The notes under the pieces were generated by a model. It did not search any database. It was not told the DNA's origin and was given only the letters and a program-made list of their open reading frames with translations. From Oreocharis arfaki (Eukaryota > Chordata > Aves > Passeriformes > Paramythiidae): DNA of 64,000 nucleotides. A program made the position numbers and the translations under genes. The stretch lies in contig VZRR01011618.1 in assembly GCA_013398015.1 (NCBI GenBank), positions 725,257 through 789,256 on the forward strand, read 5' to 3'. This document shows, in pieces, positions 1 to 13,802 of the stretch (position 1 is its first letter; each line of letters opens with the position of its first letter).

Positions 1-3000
1 TGCCATTTGACATTGATGGCTGCAAAGTAGAAAAAGAAAACACGTCCAAGGTTTACAGAAAGACCACTGTTTTTTCTTGTACATACAGTAGGTACTGCTT
101 TGAAGTGAGCATGTTTGCTCCTACTCTGTATTCCATTTTTGCTTTAATGACACAGCTGTGGATTCTAGACTGCTCTGTAGAAGAGGTAGGTTTTTCTCTT
201 TGTTTGCAAGGTCGTAGCTAAGTCTCCAAATATTTAACATTTTCATGTTTAACCTTGCCAGGCAAGTTCTCTGTTTTAGAAGCAAGCTTTTAAAAGGGAT
301 AAACTATTCTTGAGATATGGTTTGTGTGTGTCTAAAATCTCAGAAGGAGCTTAACAATGTATCATGTCCACTTTCCTTTATCAAGAACATCTGCTGTTCA
401 TTTGTTAAAGCAAAATGCAGCTTGAGCCTAACAGACGCTGTGTTGCAAGACTTAAAAAGAGCTGCACTGGCCAGAGCTATGTTTCCCACCTGCACTAACA
501 ATAAAAATTAAATTTAAATTAAAATATAGCACCTATTAGGTGAGCTGTAGTTCCAACGTTCATTTTGTAGTCTCAGCAGTTTTGTGGTACTTCTTTCCTA
601 AGATTAAAATTAAGAGTTCACAGCAGTGTGAAATATTAAAACAATAAGTGGCTTTTTTCTCTAGTTTGAGAGCACAGCTCTGTCTGCATGGACAGAGTGT
701 TTGTTATGGTGTAGCATCATCTGCTATGTTTCCTCTCAAGTGCTTCAGTCCCCTCACAAGTCTTTTGATGAAGGTCCAGGGCCAAAACCCGTTGGCTCTT
801 GATTCAAGTAAAGTAGAGGGCACTGGCCCTCTTATGACTGTGGGAAACACCTCTGTATTTGTGGGACCTAGGATGAGCCACATCCACAGAGCAGCTGCTA
901 CTGTTTGGATTGAATCTCTTGGGGCTGTGTGAGAGCCTTCAACCTTATGACCTTCAGATGAGCCCATCTAATATGTAACTAGCAAGGGGCAATAATAATA
1001 ATCTATTTTTGCTGATACCTAGACAATGGAAGAAGAGGCACACTATCCAGTCTCTACCATATTTCAAGTGTAAGTGCTATACAGTGGGTTTTCCTGTATA
1101 TGTACTTCTTTGATCAGAATTACACTTGCAAAATGTGTCATGCTATTTAATGGCGTTTCTTCTGCTGCTTTCTTGATACAATCTAATGCCTCATTACTCT
1201 TAAGTTTTGCAAAAAGTGCAAGCAGTTTACTCCCTGCTAGTAATGAGTATTTGCTCTGCCAGGTTTGCAGGCAGCAGAATAAAGGTCAGACTTTGTTAGA
1301 CATTCTGAGTAGTTTTCCACATCTCCCTTGACATCTTCTAGTGACTTCTAATGATCTGCCCAAAGCACAAATTCTGGAGCTCAGTGGTAACATCTGACAT
1401 CTCTAGCTGAGGCTATCCTCATTTTATTCCTTTGCAGCTTCTGGTCTCTGTGGCCTTTACTGAGATGTAGATCCCAGAAATTACTGGTTTCCTCTTGAAG
1501 ATGGGCACAGAACAGAGAATAGGCTACAAAGCCTTCTCAAGCTTTCCTCAATTTCTGGCATTCCTTAATGTTAAGATAGGCAGGCAGCCAAGTGTGCAGA
1601 ACACCTGCTGTTCCTTTAAAGGAGGTGACTGCTGACAGACATCATCTACAAACCCACTGGCCAATATCTCTTGGAAGTTTATTGCTTGCCCAATCCACTG
1701 TGGATGTGGGAATTAGTTTATTCTCTTCTGCATTGCAGATACCTATATGCATTAGAAAACATTTAACATTCTCATTACTGCCATTCTTCTTTTATCACTT
1801 GTTACCCTGATCACCCAAACTTTGTTTTTGTGTTGCTTTACTACTTCCAGACACTACATTCTAACTGTAAATGTGCTAACTACACTACATGCATGTGAAT
1901 AGATAATATTTCTGTCTTTCAAATGTATATTCAAAATAATTTTCTTTAGATGGATTGAACCACCCAAATAAAACTGATTCTTCCATTCAATGATTGAAGA
2001 CTATACACACATAAGTCTTAATTCTGGACTTTGGGGAATTAAGGCAAAGGTAGTCTACAGAAATAGCAGCACAACTGAACGCTGTGTGCTGACAGAATCT
2101 GGATGTTTTAAAATTCTGATTTCATGGGAGAAGGATTGTCTCTTGAGAGGAATTTCAGTCATTAGTGAATTCATATTTCAGCATATGAAATCATCTCTAT
2201 GAGGAGAGTTATTTTGAATAGCAACTTCTTAACAGTTGTAAGATTGCCAGCCTTAGTGAGATTTTTGATGTGCCTGTCTATGTATGATGTAATCCGGGGA
2301 GATTTTGTAAACCAATAACTTTTGATAGCTGTTTTCTTCCTGATCTCGTTGCTTGTGTGACCTTAAACAGCAAAATGGGACGTTTATCTAGTCCTTAACA
2401 TCAAGCACTGAACACTTCAGCCAGTAGAATAGATGTAGTGCTGGAATATGTCATGTAATATTTGCCGTCATTTCTAATAGTCTTCAGGTGCTGCTATCAA
2501 ACTGAACAATAGTCAGTAACAGTACACACCCCATCAGTGTTTCACACTTACTCTTTGGTTTATTGTCACTTATGGCTGATTCCTTTTGGGGTTTATGTTC
2601 ATTGTTGACCTCACTGGGGCCTGCAGTTATTACAAAGCAGGATATGACTTTGAAGTTAAAAGCATGAGCCAAAAGGGTGCATCCCATTACCTTAAACTGC
2701 TACTGCAACTCTGGTTAAGTAGGCAAACCTGTGGTTTTTTGAAATTGGTATATAAACAGGTCTTTTATGGAGCATAGATGGAGACCAAGTTTTAGGAAAT
2801 ATTTCCTGTGCTTTTGAAGAAGAAAAAGGATCACTGTATTTGGTGTTGGTGGTCACTGAATGCCTTTTGGTTTGTGACAGAGGGGAATAGTTTGTAGGGG
2901 CACATTTTCTAATAATACTGTCCTTTACTGTACAGTTTCCACAGATTTGTTGTAATTTTTTCTCCCTTATTTCTTTTCTTTGGGAACCTAGCACCATCCC

Positions 3001-6000
3001 TTTTCAATAGCATTCTCTCAGACCCAGATGCAGAACAACCTGAACTCTGTTGAGTTTCACACACCATAGGTTCTCTCTCAGCTCCTTCCACTTGCTGCTG
3101 ATGCAGGGAGCAGGACTGTTTCACCTTAGCAGACTTTTCCAGGAAGGCTGTAAGCAATTGATGGGTCCAGACAAGAACTCAGAACTCCTGTTTGTGCTAA
3201 TACAATGGTTATTTTCTGCTTGCTGTCAATTTTCTACTTGTTATTTTTGTAGAGCAGGTAAAGAGAAGCTGCAGCCTCACTGGGACTGGCAATACTCACA
3301 CAGGCCAAGTTGTAAATAAGGGTTATAGCATCCTGCTGCTGGGCATTAAATAAGCAGATAAATTTCTCTTTGCTGTGGATTTATTCAAGGCAGATGTTTT
3401 TCGTGAGCTCTGGAAAGGTTTGGGGGAATATAAAACCTGCTGCAGTTCTGGAATTGATCCATGAGGATCAAAACCTGGTAACCAGTGATTTGTTTAAGGG
3501 TCCCTGACACTTTTATGGCAAGACCGTGTATTTCAGAGAGGGCTGGCTCAGTTTGAAACACATTCCAAACCCAAACCTGAAATAAATCCTTGCAACAGAG
3601 CAATTCTGTAAACTTCTGCTTTCCCATTATTTCATTTTTGACAAAAAATGAAAGAAAAAAGAAATCTGAGTTTGAGAAGGGAATGACTCAACCTTTTGAA
3701 AGGAAATGGAATGCTGATTGTCTGTGTAGTTTTTGGTGTGGCATTTCCTCTGTGGAGAGGTGTGGACAAACACAATAATACAGACAGAGCAAGTGTAAAA
3801 TACAGACACAGAGAAGAAATGGAAAAATACTTAATGTAGCCTCAGCCATGTGATACTGGAAGTACATACATAGTGGTCTACCAGAGCTTGAGGGGTCAGC
3901 TAAAACTGGCCTTGTGTGGTCCAAGAGGGACTTAAGAATATTGTAAAATAAAATCAAAAAGGAAGAAAGGTATTTCCAATTTTTTGACCCCAATTTTTCC
4001 CTGTTACAAGTGATGGAAGGTTAATGCTTGGGACCTTTGAAGCTGGGTTGGACAAATCAATGAAATCACCAGAAGAAATGATTATGAACTGGAAAAAGCA
4101 GTAAATATATTAGGTGACATGTAATTGATGACTTTCCTTTGCAGGCCAGAATCTCAGCAGCTGTAAACAGATGTGGTTCGGCTAATGCTAGTAAAGAGGC
4201 TGTGATGTGAAGACAGAAGCACTGAAAAGGTGGTTCTGTCCTCACCTCAGTTGAAGTGCTATTCTTTCATTTTACTGTACTGTATATACATGATACATCA
4301 GTTTGAAAACAATTTAGCCTCAAATATTTCAAGTAAATCTTAATATCCAGTGAAGCAAAAATGAGAAGTAGTAACTCCATGCTAATATACTCTCCACGTA
4401 ATCTCTCTCTTGGTTTCTCAATCTAGAATGAAGAGATGGGTACGAGGGCATTGACAAGTTAATAGTAAGAAACAGTTATTTGGTGCAAGTCACTTTCTGT
4501 GACAGTAAGCACATTCTCAACTACCTGGAGTTACAGTATTGTAAAAATCTCATACTGATGCGTCACAACTCCCTTTTTCTGAAAATGAAATGTGCTGAGA
4601 AAGATATTCCTTGGAGCCTGCCCTCTGAGTAAGCACTAAATCAATATGCTGGTGTAGGGTGAGGGGTCTGAGATGAGCAGGTGCTTCTGGTTTTCAGAAA
4701 GCGCTGGAAAAAGACATGGCCACAAAGAGCTTTGGAAAAATGCTGTGGCATTTTTAAACAGGAATCAGCTCCCCATCGTGCAGGATCCCACAATTTGTAC
4801 TTCATGGAACATGGCTTTTGCTTAGTTAGACTCAGAAAGAATTTGAGAAATTATACCAGAAGTGGAAAGTTTCTCCAGTTTATTCAGCATATTCAGCTCT
4901 TGGCAAATGTTAATGTCCTTAATATTGAATAAGTAGCACCAGGGAGAAGAGGTCACCATATCACTGGCAAAAGTAATTTGTCTGAACTGATATCCAAAGA
5001 TTTAAAGGAAAGAGAACAATTTCTGACAGCTGTAGGTTAAGCTGCAGCAGATGAGAAACCCAGCTGGAGTGAGGTGGGGCTGGATTAAAAATGAGAGGTT
5101 TTTAAAGAAGAGAACCTAAGAATGGGTAAGGTTGGTTGGCTAAAGATTGTAATCTGGAAAGTAAGTGCTGTGCAGTCAGAAAAAGCAGAGCTGAAATGAA
5201 TGCTGGAAACTGAGAGGAAAACGCTGGGAGGAATTTGCCCAAGCCACAACCAAATCTTCTTCACTTCAAGACAGATCATGAATATTTTGCCCACCTGGAG
5301 GTAGAAGGGACTTCCTGCTCCGCTGCCAAATTTTGATATGTAGTTCAGAAGGCAACATTGCTTCTTTCCCAGTGAGCAAACACAGCTACGACTATTACTC
5401 ATCCCAGCTCATCTTGATCCACTCAGTTACTTCGTGACTTGTAGGCAAAGGATCAAAGAGTCAGAAGATGGGGAGCTGACATACCAGAGGGGGGATAGGA
5501 AAGGAGTACTGCTATCGGGAGTTGTTATGATGACTGGGCAAGCGTGCTAACAATTAACACATTCTAAAGTGACCCTCAAAGAGGATGGCATTTCTGACAA
5601 AGCAGAGGAAGAACTTTTGCCTGAATAGTTCTTTATTTGGTGGAAACTGGTGTATGTCTGCTTTTCCCTTTTTTGTTTTTTTTTTTTTTGCAAAAGGAAG
5701 TCACAGACCCTCCTCAAGTTTCAACAGCTCAATTGCGAATCAGTAACTCAATTCTCAGTTTCACCAGCCGAGGATCTGCTTGTAAATCTGAAGGTATCAT
5801 CAATGCCATAGCAAGAAGGGATATACCAATATGGTTGTTATTTAATGAGAACAGGACTGGTTCATTTTGATAATTCTTCTTTTGAGTAGACCAGAAATCT
5901 CTTTGAGCTGTGTATTTGTGTGACTATGTGTAGGTGCTAATAGTCCCTTCCCACCATAACATGAGAATGACCCTTAACGGTGCTGTCTCAAATTGCAGCT

Positions 6001-6543
6001 CCTTATCTTTTGCTTTTAAAGATCGGAACAAAATTTGGCATGTGTCTGCATTTTTTCCCTATATATTGTCAGGAGCTACTATATCTCAGCACATTTGAAA
6101 ACTAGATAGCTGCATACAGATTTATGTTATAAGCCCAATCCTTGGCAGCTGTGCTAGAAATATTTGGTCCAACAGCCTTGCAGTCTTGTACACTTAGAGG
6201 TGTAGTAGCATTACTGCCCTTTTTCTTGAGTTTCTGAGCAGTGGGGACCCAGGTGTCAGGATTCTTCATTGGCACTGTTATTATGTTTTTGCAGAGAAAC
6301 CGTTCTAGTGGGAAACTTTTCTGCGTAGGTATCTATCTGCCTGACTAGTCTTAGGATTTTAAGTTTGACTTATCCAAGTTTTTTTCATTTCATTATTTTC
6401 TGCCATTTGGCTTGCAAAGAATATGTCTTTAACAGCTTCTGTGTCAAGAACTTTCCACTGCATTGCTAAATGTCCAGCATTTCTTCCTGATATCATCATC
6501 TGTTGTTTACCTTCTTTCTCCTCTCTCTGTCACATCTTTCCAG
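1..6543. other. MYLK intron (3' part); no exon recognised
   Basis: This stretch precedes the first exon seen and ends with a pyrimidine-rich tract and CAG at 6541-6543. The N-terminal exon expected upstream (first half of Ig1) was not found in any frame. The sequence is AT-rich with short T runs (for example 5673-5691). The short open frames here have no recognisable domain. I see no transposon that I can name. Confidence 0.8.
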
Positions 6544-6751
6544 GTCAGAGGCTACCCTGAGCCACAGATCACATGGTACAGAAATGGGCATCCTGTCCCA
6601 GAGGGAGACCATTATGTCATGGACCGCAGCATTCGGGGGGTGTTCAGCTTGGTCATCAAAGGTGTGCAGGAAGGTGATGGTGGCAAATACACCTGCGAGG
6701 CTGCAAATGATGGGGGGGTTCGTCAAGTGACTGTGGAACTGACAGTGGAAG
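6544..6751 (+). CDS. MYLK: MYLK exon: C-terminal two-thirds of Ig domain 1
   Basis: This 208-bp exon starts in phase 0 after TTTCCAG and ends in phase 1 before GTGAGA. It begins VRGYPEPQITWYRNG, with the tryptophan of the Ig C strand, and contains the F-strand signature GDGGKYTCEA. The B-strand half of this domain must come from an upstream exon not in the window. It ends VTVELTVEG, the usual G strand of an I-set Ig domain. Such domains are structural and protein-binding modules; in long MLCK they lie in the N-terminal extension that directs the kinase to actin and cell junctions in non-muscle cells. The exon reads almost the same as chicken MYLK from memory. Opposite-strand open frames over it are shadows. 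Confidence 0.95.
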
Positions 6752-8390
6752 GTGAGAAGATTCTTATACTGTTGTTGTGATGATTATAGAGTTTTAATAA
6801 AGGAACAAGGTGTGTTAAACAGTCTGGTTAAAATCCCAGCTGTACACATGTGCCTTCTCATTGATACAAGAGTAAGGTTCATTTATTTCATTTCACAGGT
6901 TAAGACATTGTGCAGGGAACTACCTGTCTACAAATAAAGTGTGGGTTCTGTTTCAGGTGTGGGTGATGATGTGCAGGAAACAAAAGTCCTAACCTTAAAG
7001 ACTTTGTTCTAAACTGTAATTTTCATGGAAATTACCACTCAGGACAGAAACTGTTAAGCTGCACGCCTGGTTGAAATTCCATGCTTAATGTCACACAAGA
7101 AACAGCCAAGATCAAACCCAGGAATTTTTAAGAGCACATCTGCATATTAGATAGCTGCAAACTGCCAAATTTAAAATTTAAAGAGTGACACAAAGCCAGG
7201 AAAAGATTGAAATCAATTGTACTGCTTCTCTGTTGCAATTTGGTCATGTCAGAGATCTGTTGAATATCAAAACCTCTCAGGTCACAAACTTGTGTTGTGT
7301 TCTTGAAGCAAAGAAAATATCTGCAGCAGTCCTGAACCAATCAGTGTTTGGATTTATTCAGAGTCAAAAACTCTAATCTCCTCAGAGTACGTACTGAAAT
7401 ATGCATAGATCTGGCATGATTGCTACTGCCTTCTGTTGTAAAAAATATGTGAAATATTTTTTTCCGCTCATTTTAAGTTAGGACAACTTTACAAATGACA
7501 ATTTACATGGAGGTGGAGAATTTTTTAAAAGCTGCTTTTATATCAGTTTTTCTGACTTGGTCTTTGCTGCAGTTTAAAACAACTTCGGGGCAGTACCCAA
7601 TGACTGAATTTCTCAGAGTCTAATAATTACACGGTGTTTGTTCTAAAATCCCTTTATGCATCAAGATAGCAAAGCACAGGTTTGTTGGTTTTTTTTTTCC
7701 TGTTCTCAGCAAAGATAACCAGGTGGAGTTGACGGCTACTTGAAAAATAAGTGATTGAAACATGATCTAGTCTTTCCATCTGCGTGGCTATCCTGTCTGA
7801 CAGTGACATGAGCTCTTGCAAGGCTCTAGAACAGGTGTTTTTTCACAGCCCCAGAGCTGTGTGTTTGATGCTGCGGCTCCGGGTGTCCCCCGGGTCGGGC
7901 TCTGTGTGCAGCAGATGGCGCTGGGCTCCCGCGGCATCTCCCTCCTGCGCACGGCAGCGAGAGATGAGCTCTTGGGTCATTTACAGCAGGGGGACTTTGG
8001 GCTAGCACAGGACTGAAAACCCAACCAAATAAAATAAGACCTCTTTCACAGTCTGAAAACCTCCTGCTATCTTAATTTAACGTACTGGTGCACTGTAGAA
8101 ATTAGACACAGTGTTTTATTCACTTGTTTAAAAGTATTTTTTCACGAATAATCTGCAGCATTGTTACAACTGAGGCCGGGGGTTAGACAGTAACTCTGAT
8201 AAAACTTGGTTTTGAAATTGGAGAGCCTAAGTGTGGACTACAGGTAACATTGCCTTGTACTGCAATGCAGGTGTTGCATTCCTCCTTTATGTTTCAAACC
8301 TGGAGATACACGTATTTTACATAGCCTTTAGTATCTGTAATTCCCAATGGGCTTGACAAAACTTCCTGTCTTTTTGTCCTATCCTTACAG
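6752..8390. other. MYLK intron; contains a CpG-rich patch
   Basis: This is an intron of about 1.6 kb with GTGAGA donor and TTACAG acceptor. It is mostly AT-rich, apart from a short GC- and CpG-rich segment near 7860-7970, which is listed separately. No further exon is seen. Confidence 0.8.
7908..7921 (+). promoter_or_regulatory. Candidate CTCF-type site in an intronic CpG-rich patch
   Basis: GCAGCAGATGGCGC matches 13 of 14 positions of the CTCF core CCASYAGRKGGCRS; only the first base differs. It lies in about 100 bp holding some ten CpG dinucleotides (about 7870-7970), which stands out against the AT-rich intron. Binding is an inference from the motif only. Overlapping open frames on both strands here are a by-product of GC-rich sequence. 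Confidence 0.35.
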
Positions 8391-8439
8391 GAAACTCCTT
8401 GATGAAATACAGCCTGCCATCCAATGCCAAAACCTCTGG
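8391..8439 (+). CDS. MYLK: MYLK small exon: linker between Ig1 and Ig2
   Basis: This 49-bp exon lies between TCCTTACAG and GTAAGC, phase 1 in and phase 2 out. It completes the split glycine codon of the preceding exon and reads NSLMKYSLPSSNAKTS, a Ser-rich linker close to the chicken residues between Ig1 and Ig2. It has no domain of its own. It is too short to stand out as an open frame and was found from splice sites, phase and protein match. Skipping it alone would shift the frame. Confidence 0.9.
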
Positions 8440-10952
8440 GTAAGCAGTCTACTGGCTTGGATATTGTTTAACAGACACTTAAATATATTTTGGTAGGAAA
8501 ACACGTAAAATTACTCTTTCTAAAAGTCTCCATTTATCCCAAGCGAAATAGCTACTGTGAGAGCTGCTGGCTTAGCGCAATGGTTGAGGCAGTCAGGAAG
8601 ATGTACAGCAACTGCTCAAGAGTAGTGACTGAGGAATGAATGTGGCTGAAAACCTCCTGCTGATACCTAAATATTGTTCCCTCCTCTGCTGTAATTTTTC
8701 ACCCTCCTCTCTGGTCTCTGATATCCAAGAATCCTTCCCCACAACTTCCATGACCTGACAGTCTATTTTTAAAGCCAGAGCAAATACTGCTTCTAGAGTA
8801 ATCAGTAAGAAATAAAAGCAACTGAAATCAGCATTCTCTCACTCAGAATTTAAATATTTCCAAGCAACACAGTGTGTAAACTGTAGTCCAGAAGAAATAA
8901 TTGTTCTGGTTTGGAGTAACTTTACCAAGAACGGGTTGATGGGGTGGTGTAAGCTGGCGCACAAAAGCCTACTTGTGCTTTCTGCACTTCAGTAAGCATT
9001 TACAATTACATGAATGTCACTGTTTTAAAAGCCCCAGGCCTAATTCTTCCAACAGCTGAATCAATTTCTTTATAAGCAGTTTGAATTTAAGCAGAATTTT
9101 TTCTGATTTATATCTCTGGCACTGAGTCACTGTGGATGTAGGCAAAAATACATGTTCTGATTATGTTACTGATCAGAATTCAGATAGTTTAAACTGGAGA
9201 TTTTAATTTCATCATTGTTTATGTTTGTTTTGATCTTTAAAATTAACAGATTACAGCAGTGAAAATGGTAAGTAAAACTGAATAACCAGGATGGCTTTTA
9301 CATGATAAATTCTGTATTGCAAATGATCTATAGACATACACACAGGATAAATAATCAAAACAAGAAAGGACAGTTGAGACGGCTATTAGGTTTTCCTGTA
9401 TATTCAGACTTTACAAAGCACTATCCTAATCCACTGCATTGCAGAGAGTTGGAGTGATTGTCCTCACTTTTCATGCTCCTGTGTTTCCTGCTATTCCATA
9501 TTAATAATTCTATGATAGGAGAAGGGAAAAGAAAAAAATATATATATACATTACACATTTCCATTTGTTCATGTCTAGGAACCAGCCATAAAGCTGCAGG
9601 TCAGCTAGTAGGTGATTTTCTTTTAATATGTTATGTGTATAGATACATGAATATAGAGTCACCATCTAAAGATGGTTACTAAAAGACTTCTTTGATACAC
9701 ATTTATGTTCTTCTTTAGTGGTTGTAGGAGGGACATGACATTAAAGGCTCTCAGATATTTAATTATATAATAAAGTGGTTTTCATTTTAGCATGTTACAA
9801 TCACTCTTCTCTCAATACTTTTTGCTGGTCCTCTTGTCCATGTAAATCCTTTCATTATGGTATCATCTCTTGCTTAGAAACCTCGAGCTGCCCATATGGC
9901 AACCACCATGTCTTGGCAGCACCTTGGACTAAGGCGATGCGGTCTCTGTTAGTATCTGACACCTGGTAGAAATGGTGAGGTATTGACACATCTTGCTTGC
10001 ATGTGGTAAAAGGCCATCTGGAAAAGAAGGCCTTGAAAATGGTTCCATTTGCTTGAAATTAAACGTTAAAAAAAAAAAAGAAATCACCATCTGCCATCTG
10101 CTAATGTGTCTTTGTTGTACCAAGGCTTCAGAGCAAAGAGTGTGTTTCCTTTGATATTAACAGACCTGAAGCTGCACCTTTTTGGTTTTTTTCATGCTAT
10201 AATACTGCTTGATGTTTTACGGTTGTGTAACCGTTTACAGTTTTGGACTGCAGTCACTGATGCCACTTTAGTTTCATCCCACATGTCATTTCCCAGCTGT
10301 GCCAGCCATGTAAGTAGAGTTGGGCATTTACACTTAACAATAATTCACCTGGGACAGGTATATTTTGGTTTTTGCCTTCATCATGTTTGCTTTGCAAACG
10401 ATGTAGCAAATGAGATTACAAATAAAAGTCTTCCTCAGACCAAAAATATTTACCAGGACATGTCAGAAAAGTTGCAAAACCGAGGTACTGGTTCATAAAT
10501 CAGAAATTACTGTGTCAATTGCACTCAAGAGCAAAACAAATTCCATGATAAAAACCTGTGAACAGTGAACAAGTATGCACAAATAAACTCTTAAGGAGCA
10601 AATAAAAAACAGAAAATGGGGAAAACTAAATGCATACAGTGTTTCCTGTCTTCTGGTTTGCCCAGCTCTGCTTATAAACAACTGAAATTGTCCCCCAAGT
10701 TCTGTTCTGTGTATGCCAGATGAGGGTACAGAGCATAACACTGTTTAGTTGCATGAGGAGTCAAGAGCAGTCATCACCAGCATTTCCATTTCTTCCACTG
10801 GCCAAGAAAAATATTGTGCAACCGCAGTCTAGGTTGCCACCAATTATATACCCTTGTTGGCAGACCAGTGGTCTAAAATGTTTCCTGACATGTGCTCTAA
10901 CCACAACCGCTCCATCCCTTCTGTAAAACCAGAATGTCAATTGCCTTTCCAG
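8440..10952. other. MYLK intron; nothing further recognised
   Basis: This intron of about 2.5 kb runs from GTAAGC to TTTCCAG. It is AT-rich with short simple stretches, such as the TATATA block near 9537-9550 and an A run near 10068-10079. No exon or named repeat is seen. Confidence 0.75.
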
Positions 10953-11118
10953 GGGAAGACTTGCTGTTCCATCTGTGGAGCAGAGGCCAAGCATCTGGGG
11001 AGAAAGTCCACCCAAGTTTGCTACAAAACCCAACAGAGTTGTTGTGCGTGAAGGCCAAACAGGCAAATTCTCATGTAAAATAACAGGACGACCTCAGCCT
11101 CAAGTAACTTGGTTTAAG
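10953..11118 (+). CDS. MYLK: MYLK exon: linker and first half of Ig domain 2
   Basis: This 166-bp exon has phase 2 in and phase 0 out, with acceptor CTTTCCAG and donor AAG|GTATGG. It begins GRLAVPSVEQRPSIWGE, the conserved RPSIWGE lead-in to Ig2. It continues with the A and B strands, including GKFSCKITG with the B-strand cysteine, and ends QPQVTWFK just after the C-strand tryptophan. The intron falls inside the Ig fold, the same split used for the other Ig domains of this gene. The sequence is nearly the chicken one. Confidence 0.95.
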
Positions 11119-13802
11119 GTATGGTTTCCCCAAAAGCTAATGTTTTCCATCTCTTTTGAAATTTTATGACTTGAAAGGATGAAATGCACTTAACAGTCCA
11201 AATTATCATGGCAAGAGTTTACATACAAGGAGAGCCATATTCTTCCTCATTTTTGTGCTGAATAAACTCACAAAAGATAATAGTTCTTCTTTTCAGTCTA
11301 AACTTCTCCCTTATATGTCTCATTGTTGAAAATATTTCTACAAAAACTGTCTGAAAGCACAGAACTACATCCAGGTTCCGTTAAAAAATACCAAGTGTGG
11401 GATGTACTTGCCCAAAGACCTTACTAAATAGGTCAGGGAAATGGACAAAGGACAAGAAATGAGAGTACCACCACCACCTCTGGTTTATGGGGAAGGTCTG
11501 CAGGGACTTAATGTTTTGACTGTGGTTACAGAGGAGTGTCTGATAGCTGTGAAAATCATAGCTGTATTTCCCAAGTTCCATGTCCATGTCTCAGTCATAG
11601 ACTTCCTTTTCTGTACCATTCACATTGAATTTTACCTGTACATTATACTGAAGATGATGCTTGCAAAGAAATTAAATTGAATTAAAAAGAAATATAGCTG
11701 TTTAGGAATGAACGGATATGATTTGGGTTCAGCATGCACTACTGTTTTTTGCAAATTAAAAATGAAAAATTCAAGTTAGATGAACAACTGTTCAACTGTT
11801 TCAGTCTGGCCTCTGCTAAAACACTGGTAGGAGAAAAGTGTCTGACAGAAAATAGGAGACATTAAAAGCAGCTGTCAACTTCAGACCTGCAGTAAAATTG
11901 GGGATTGTGAGTATCTGTCATTTCCAGAAAAGACATATATATGAGCAATATTTAAAAACCATTGGACTATTAAAAAAAATTGAAGTCTTAAGTCCCAGTG
12001 TCCCCTTTGGGTATACACAAGATCTTCAAACACATTTTTTTGTTTGTAAGGAGAGAGCTTTCATGTGATAGCTAGCTATTATACTGATTATGCCATTTTT
12101 ACTGAAACTCAGTATTTTAGAGGATTACAGTTACTTTCTTTAATTTGGAAGACCAAATATATGACTGCTCTGATGGCATCCTGCTCCCCTTCAGCCTTCA
12201 ACAGACAATTATGTCCAGTCAACAGAAAAAACCCCAACTTTTATCAGTGTTCCTATTTTCTCTTAGTATTTCCGTGTTTGGGGGGAAGAAGCCAAAACAA
12301 ACCCTCAGGAAATTTCTTAGAAAACATGGAAATGTTTCCAAGTCATTTTCTGCTTTATTCCAGACTTATCCTTGTCTGTAATACCAGAATGTCAGGGTAC
12401 ATCCCTGAACACAGGCAGCCTCTTGCTGTGGAAGCACTCACTGACATCTCCTTCAGCCGATGGCTCCATCTGGAGTCTGCTTCTCCTTCCAGCTGCCCTC
12501 GGTTCTGTGGGACCTGCTGGCTCTCTGGGACTCTGCAGTGCAGCTGCTCCACCACAGCCTGGTTCCAGTCCCACCAGGCTTGCTCAGGGTTTCCAGACAT
12601 GCAGCTCCGTGCAAAACAGGATTTGTCACTCAGTTCTCTTTGTTCAGGGCTGCGTGGTAAATGGGAAGTAGGGACTACCAGTCCAGCAGTTTAGATCTAC
12701 ACTTTGGTACTTCTCCATACATTTTTGCAGTTTGCTGGAGGTTATATTATATATTTTGCTATTGATTATCACCTTCTATAATGTGTGCCTCATAGAAATG
12801 AACTTACATGGCTGCTGGACCACACCTGGCTACTGTAGAGGCAATATATGACCACCTTCCTTACAGCATGGAAGCTTTATCAACAAGTAAAATTGCACTT
12901 TTCAGAACTAATGAATAAGCCTGTTTGTAAACATCTTACTCTGCTCATTGTTTTCTTTCCAATTTTCTTACTTGTTAAGTTGCAAAGAACAGAAGTTTCT
13001 GCATCATCACCAACCCCCTGATGTGAATTAGCTTTTTAAAATTCCATTAGGACCTACAGCACCCAGATAGCAGTAAGCTGGTAGACTTCACGAATGGCAG
13101 TGTCTGTAAACACTGATGTTTCTCAGATGTTTATTGCCCAAGTAAAATTGTAGCTTTGTAGGCTTTCCCTTCCTAGACTTAGGATGGGAGAAACTGTGGT
13201 GTCTGATAGCAAAGCACTCGTTCTTAATGGCTGCTGCTGAAGCAGAAGTACTGGTGTGCTCACAAATGAGGTATTGGTGAACTGCTTTGTAGAATTTAAA
13301 GGCAAAAATTGTCATTGTGATCATCTACTCTGTGTAACAGAGAGCACAGACCTACACACATTTCTTCCTGCCTCAAACCATATCTTTGGATTTAACTCCC
13401 GTGTAGCTATTGAGGGATAGAGAACTACTCTGCAGACTGGAAGCTTTTGCTTAAAACCGTCTGACTTCCTGGAACAAACAGGAACATAAAACTGGTTTGA
13501 GCCCACATACAATGAAAAGAATATTTTCTAGGAATCTGAGTATGATAAACAGGGAAAGGCCAAAACCAAACTGAGATGAGTAAGTGGGAAAATAGAGGAA
13601 AAAGAAAGCCTCCTGAAGATATGAATTACAGAATTTTATACTCAATTTATTGTTTTGTTTATACCATATGAGTATTATTCATAGAAGGAATTTGGCTAAA
13701 GGATAGGAGAAAGGCATTTTGACTTAATGTTTTACTAAAAAATTCTTGCTCTCCTTCTCTTAACAATAGCTGCTGTCTCATGGTGTCCTATGATATTTGC
13801 AG
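11119..13802. other. MYLK intron; nothing further recognised
   Basis: This intron of about 2.7 kb runs from GTATGG to TTTGCAG. A moderately GC-rich part (about 12390-12660) yields several overlapping open frames on both strands, the longest 209 codons. They match no protein I know, have no splice or promoter context, and are not called. Confidence 0.75.

Noticed and set aside
7784..8016. Overlapping open frames of 60-73 codons on both strands
   Set aside because: By-product of the CpG-rich patch; no MYLK similarity and no acceptor/donor pair with suitable phase noticed.
8562..8640. tRNA-like A-box word (GGCTTAGCGCAATGGTTGAGG)
   Set aside because: No B box at the right distance and no cloverleaf could be drawn.
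12065..12694. 209-codon open frame on the plus strand with several overlapping frames on both strands
   Set aside because: No recognisable domain, no splice context joining it to MYLK, and several frames are open at once in a moderately GC-rich stretch, as expected by chance.
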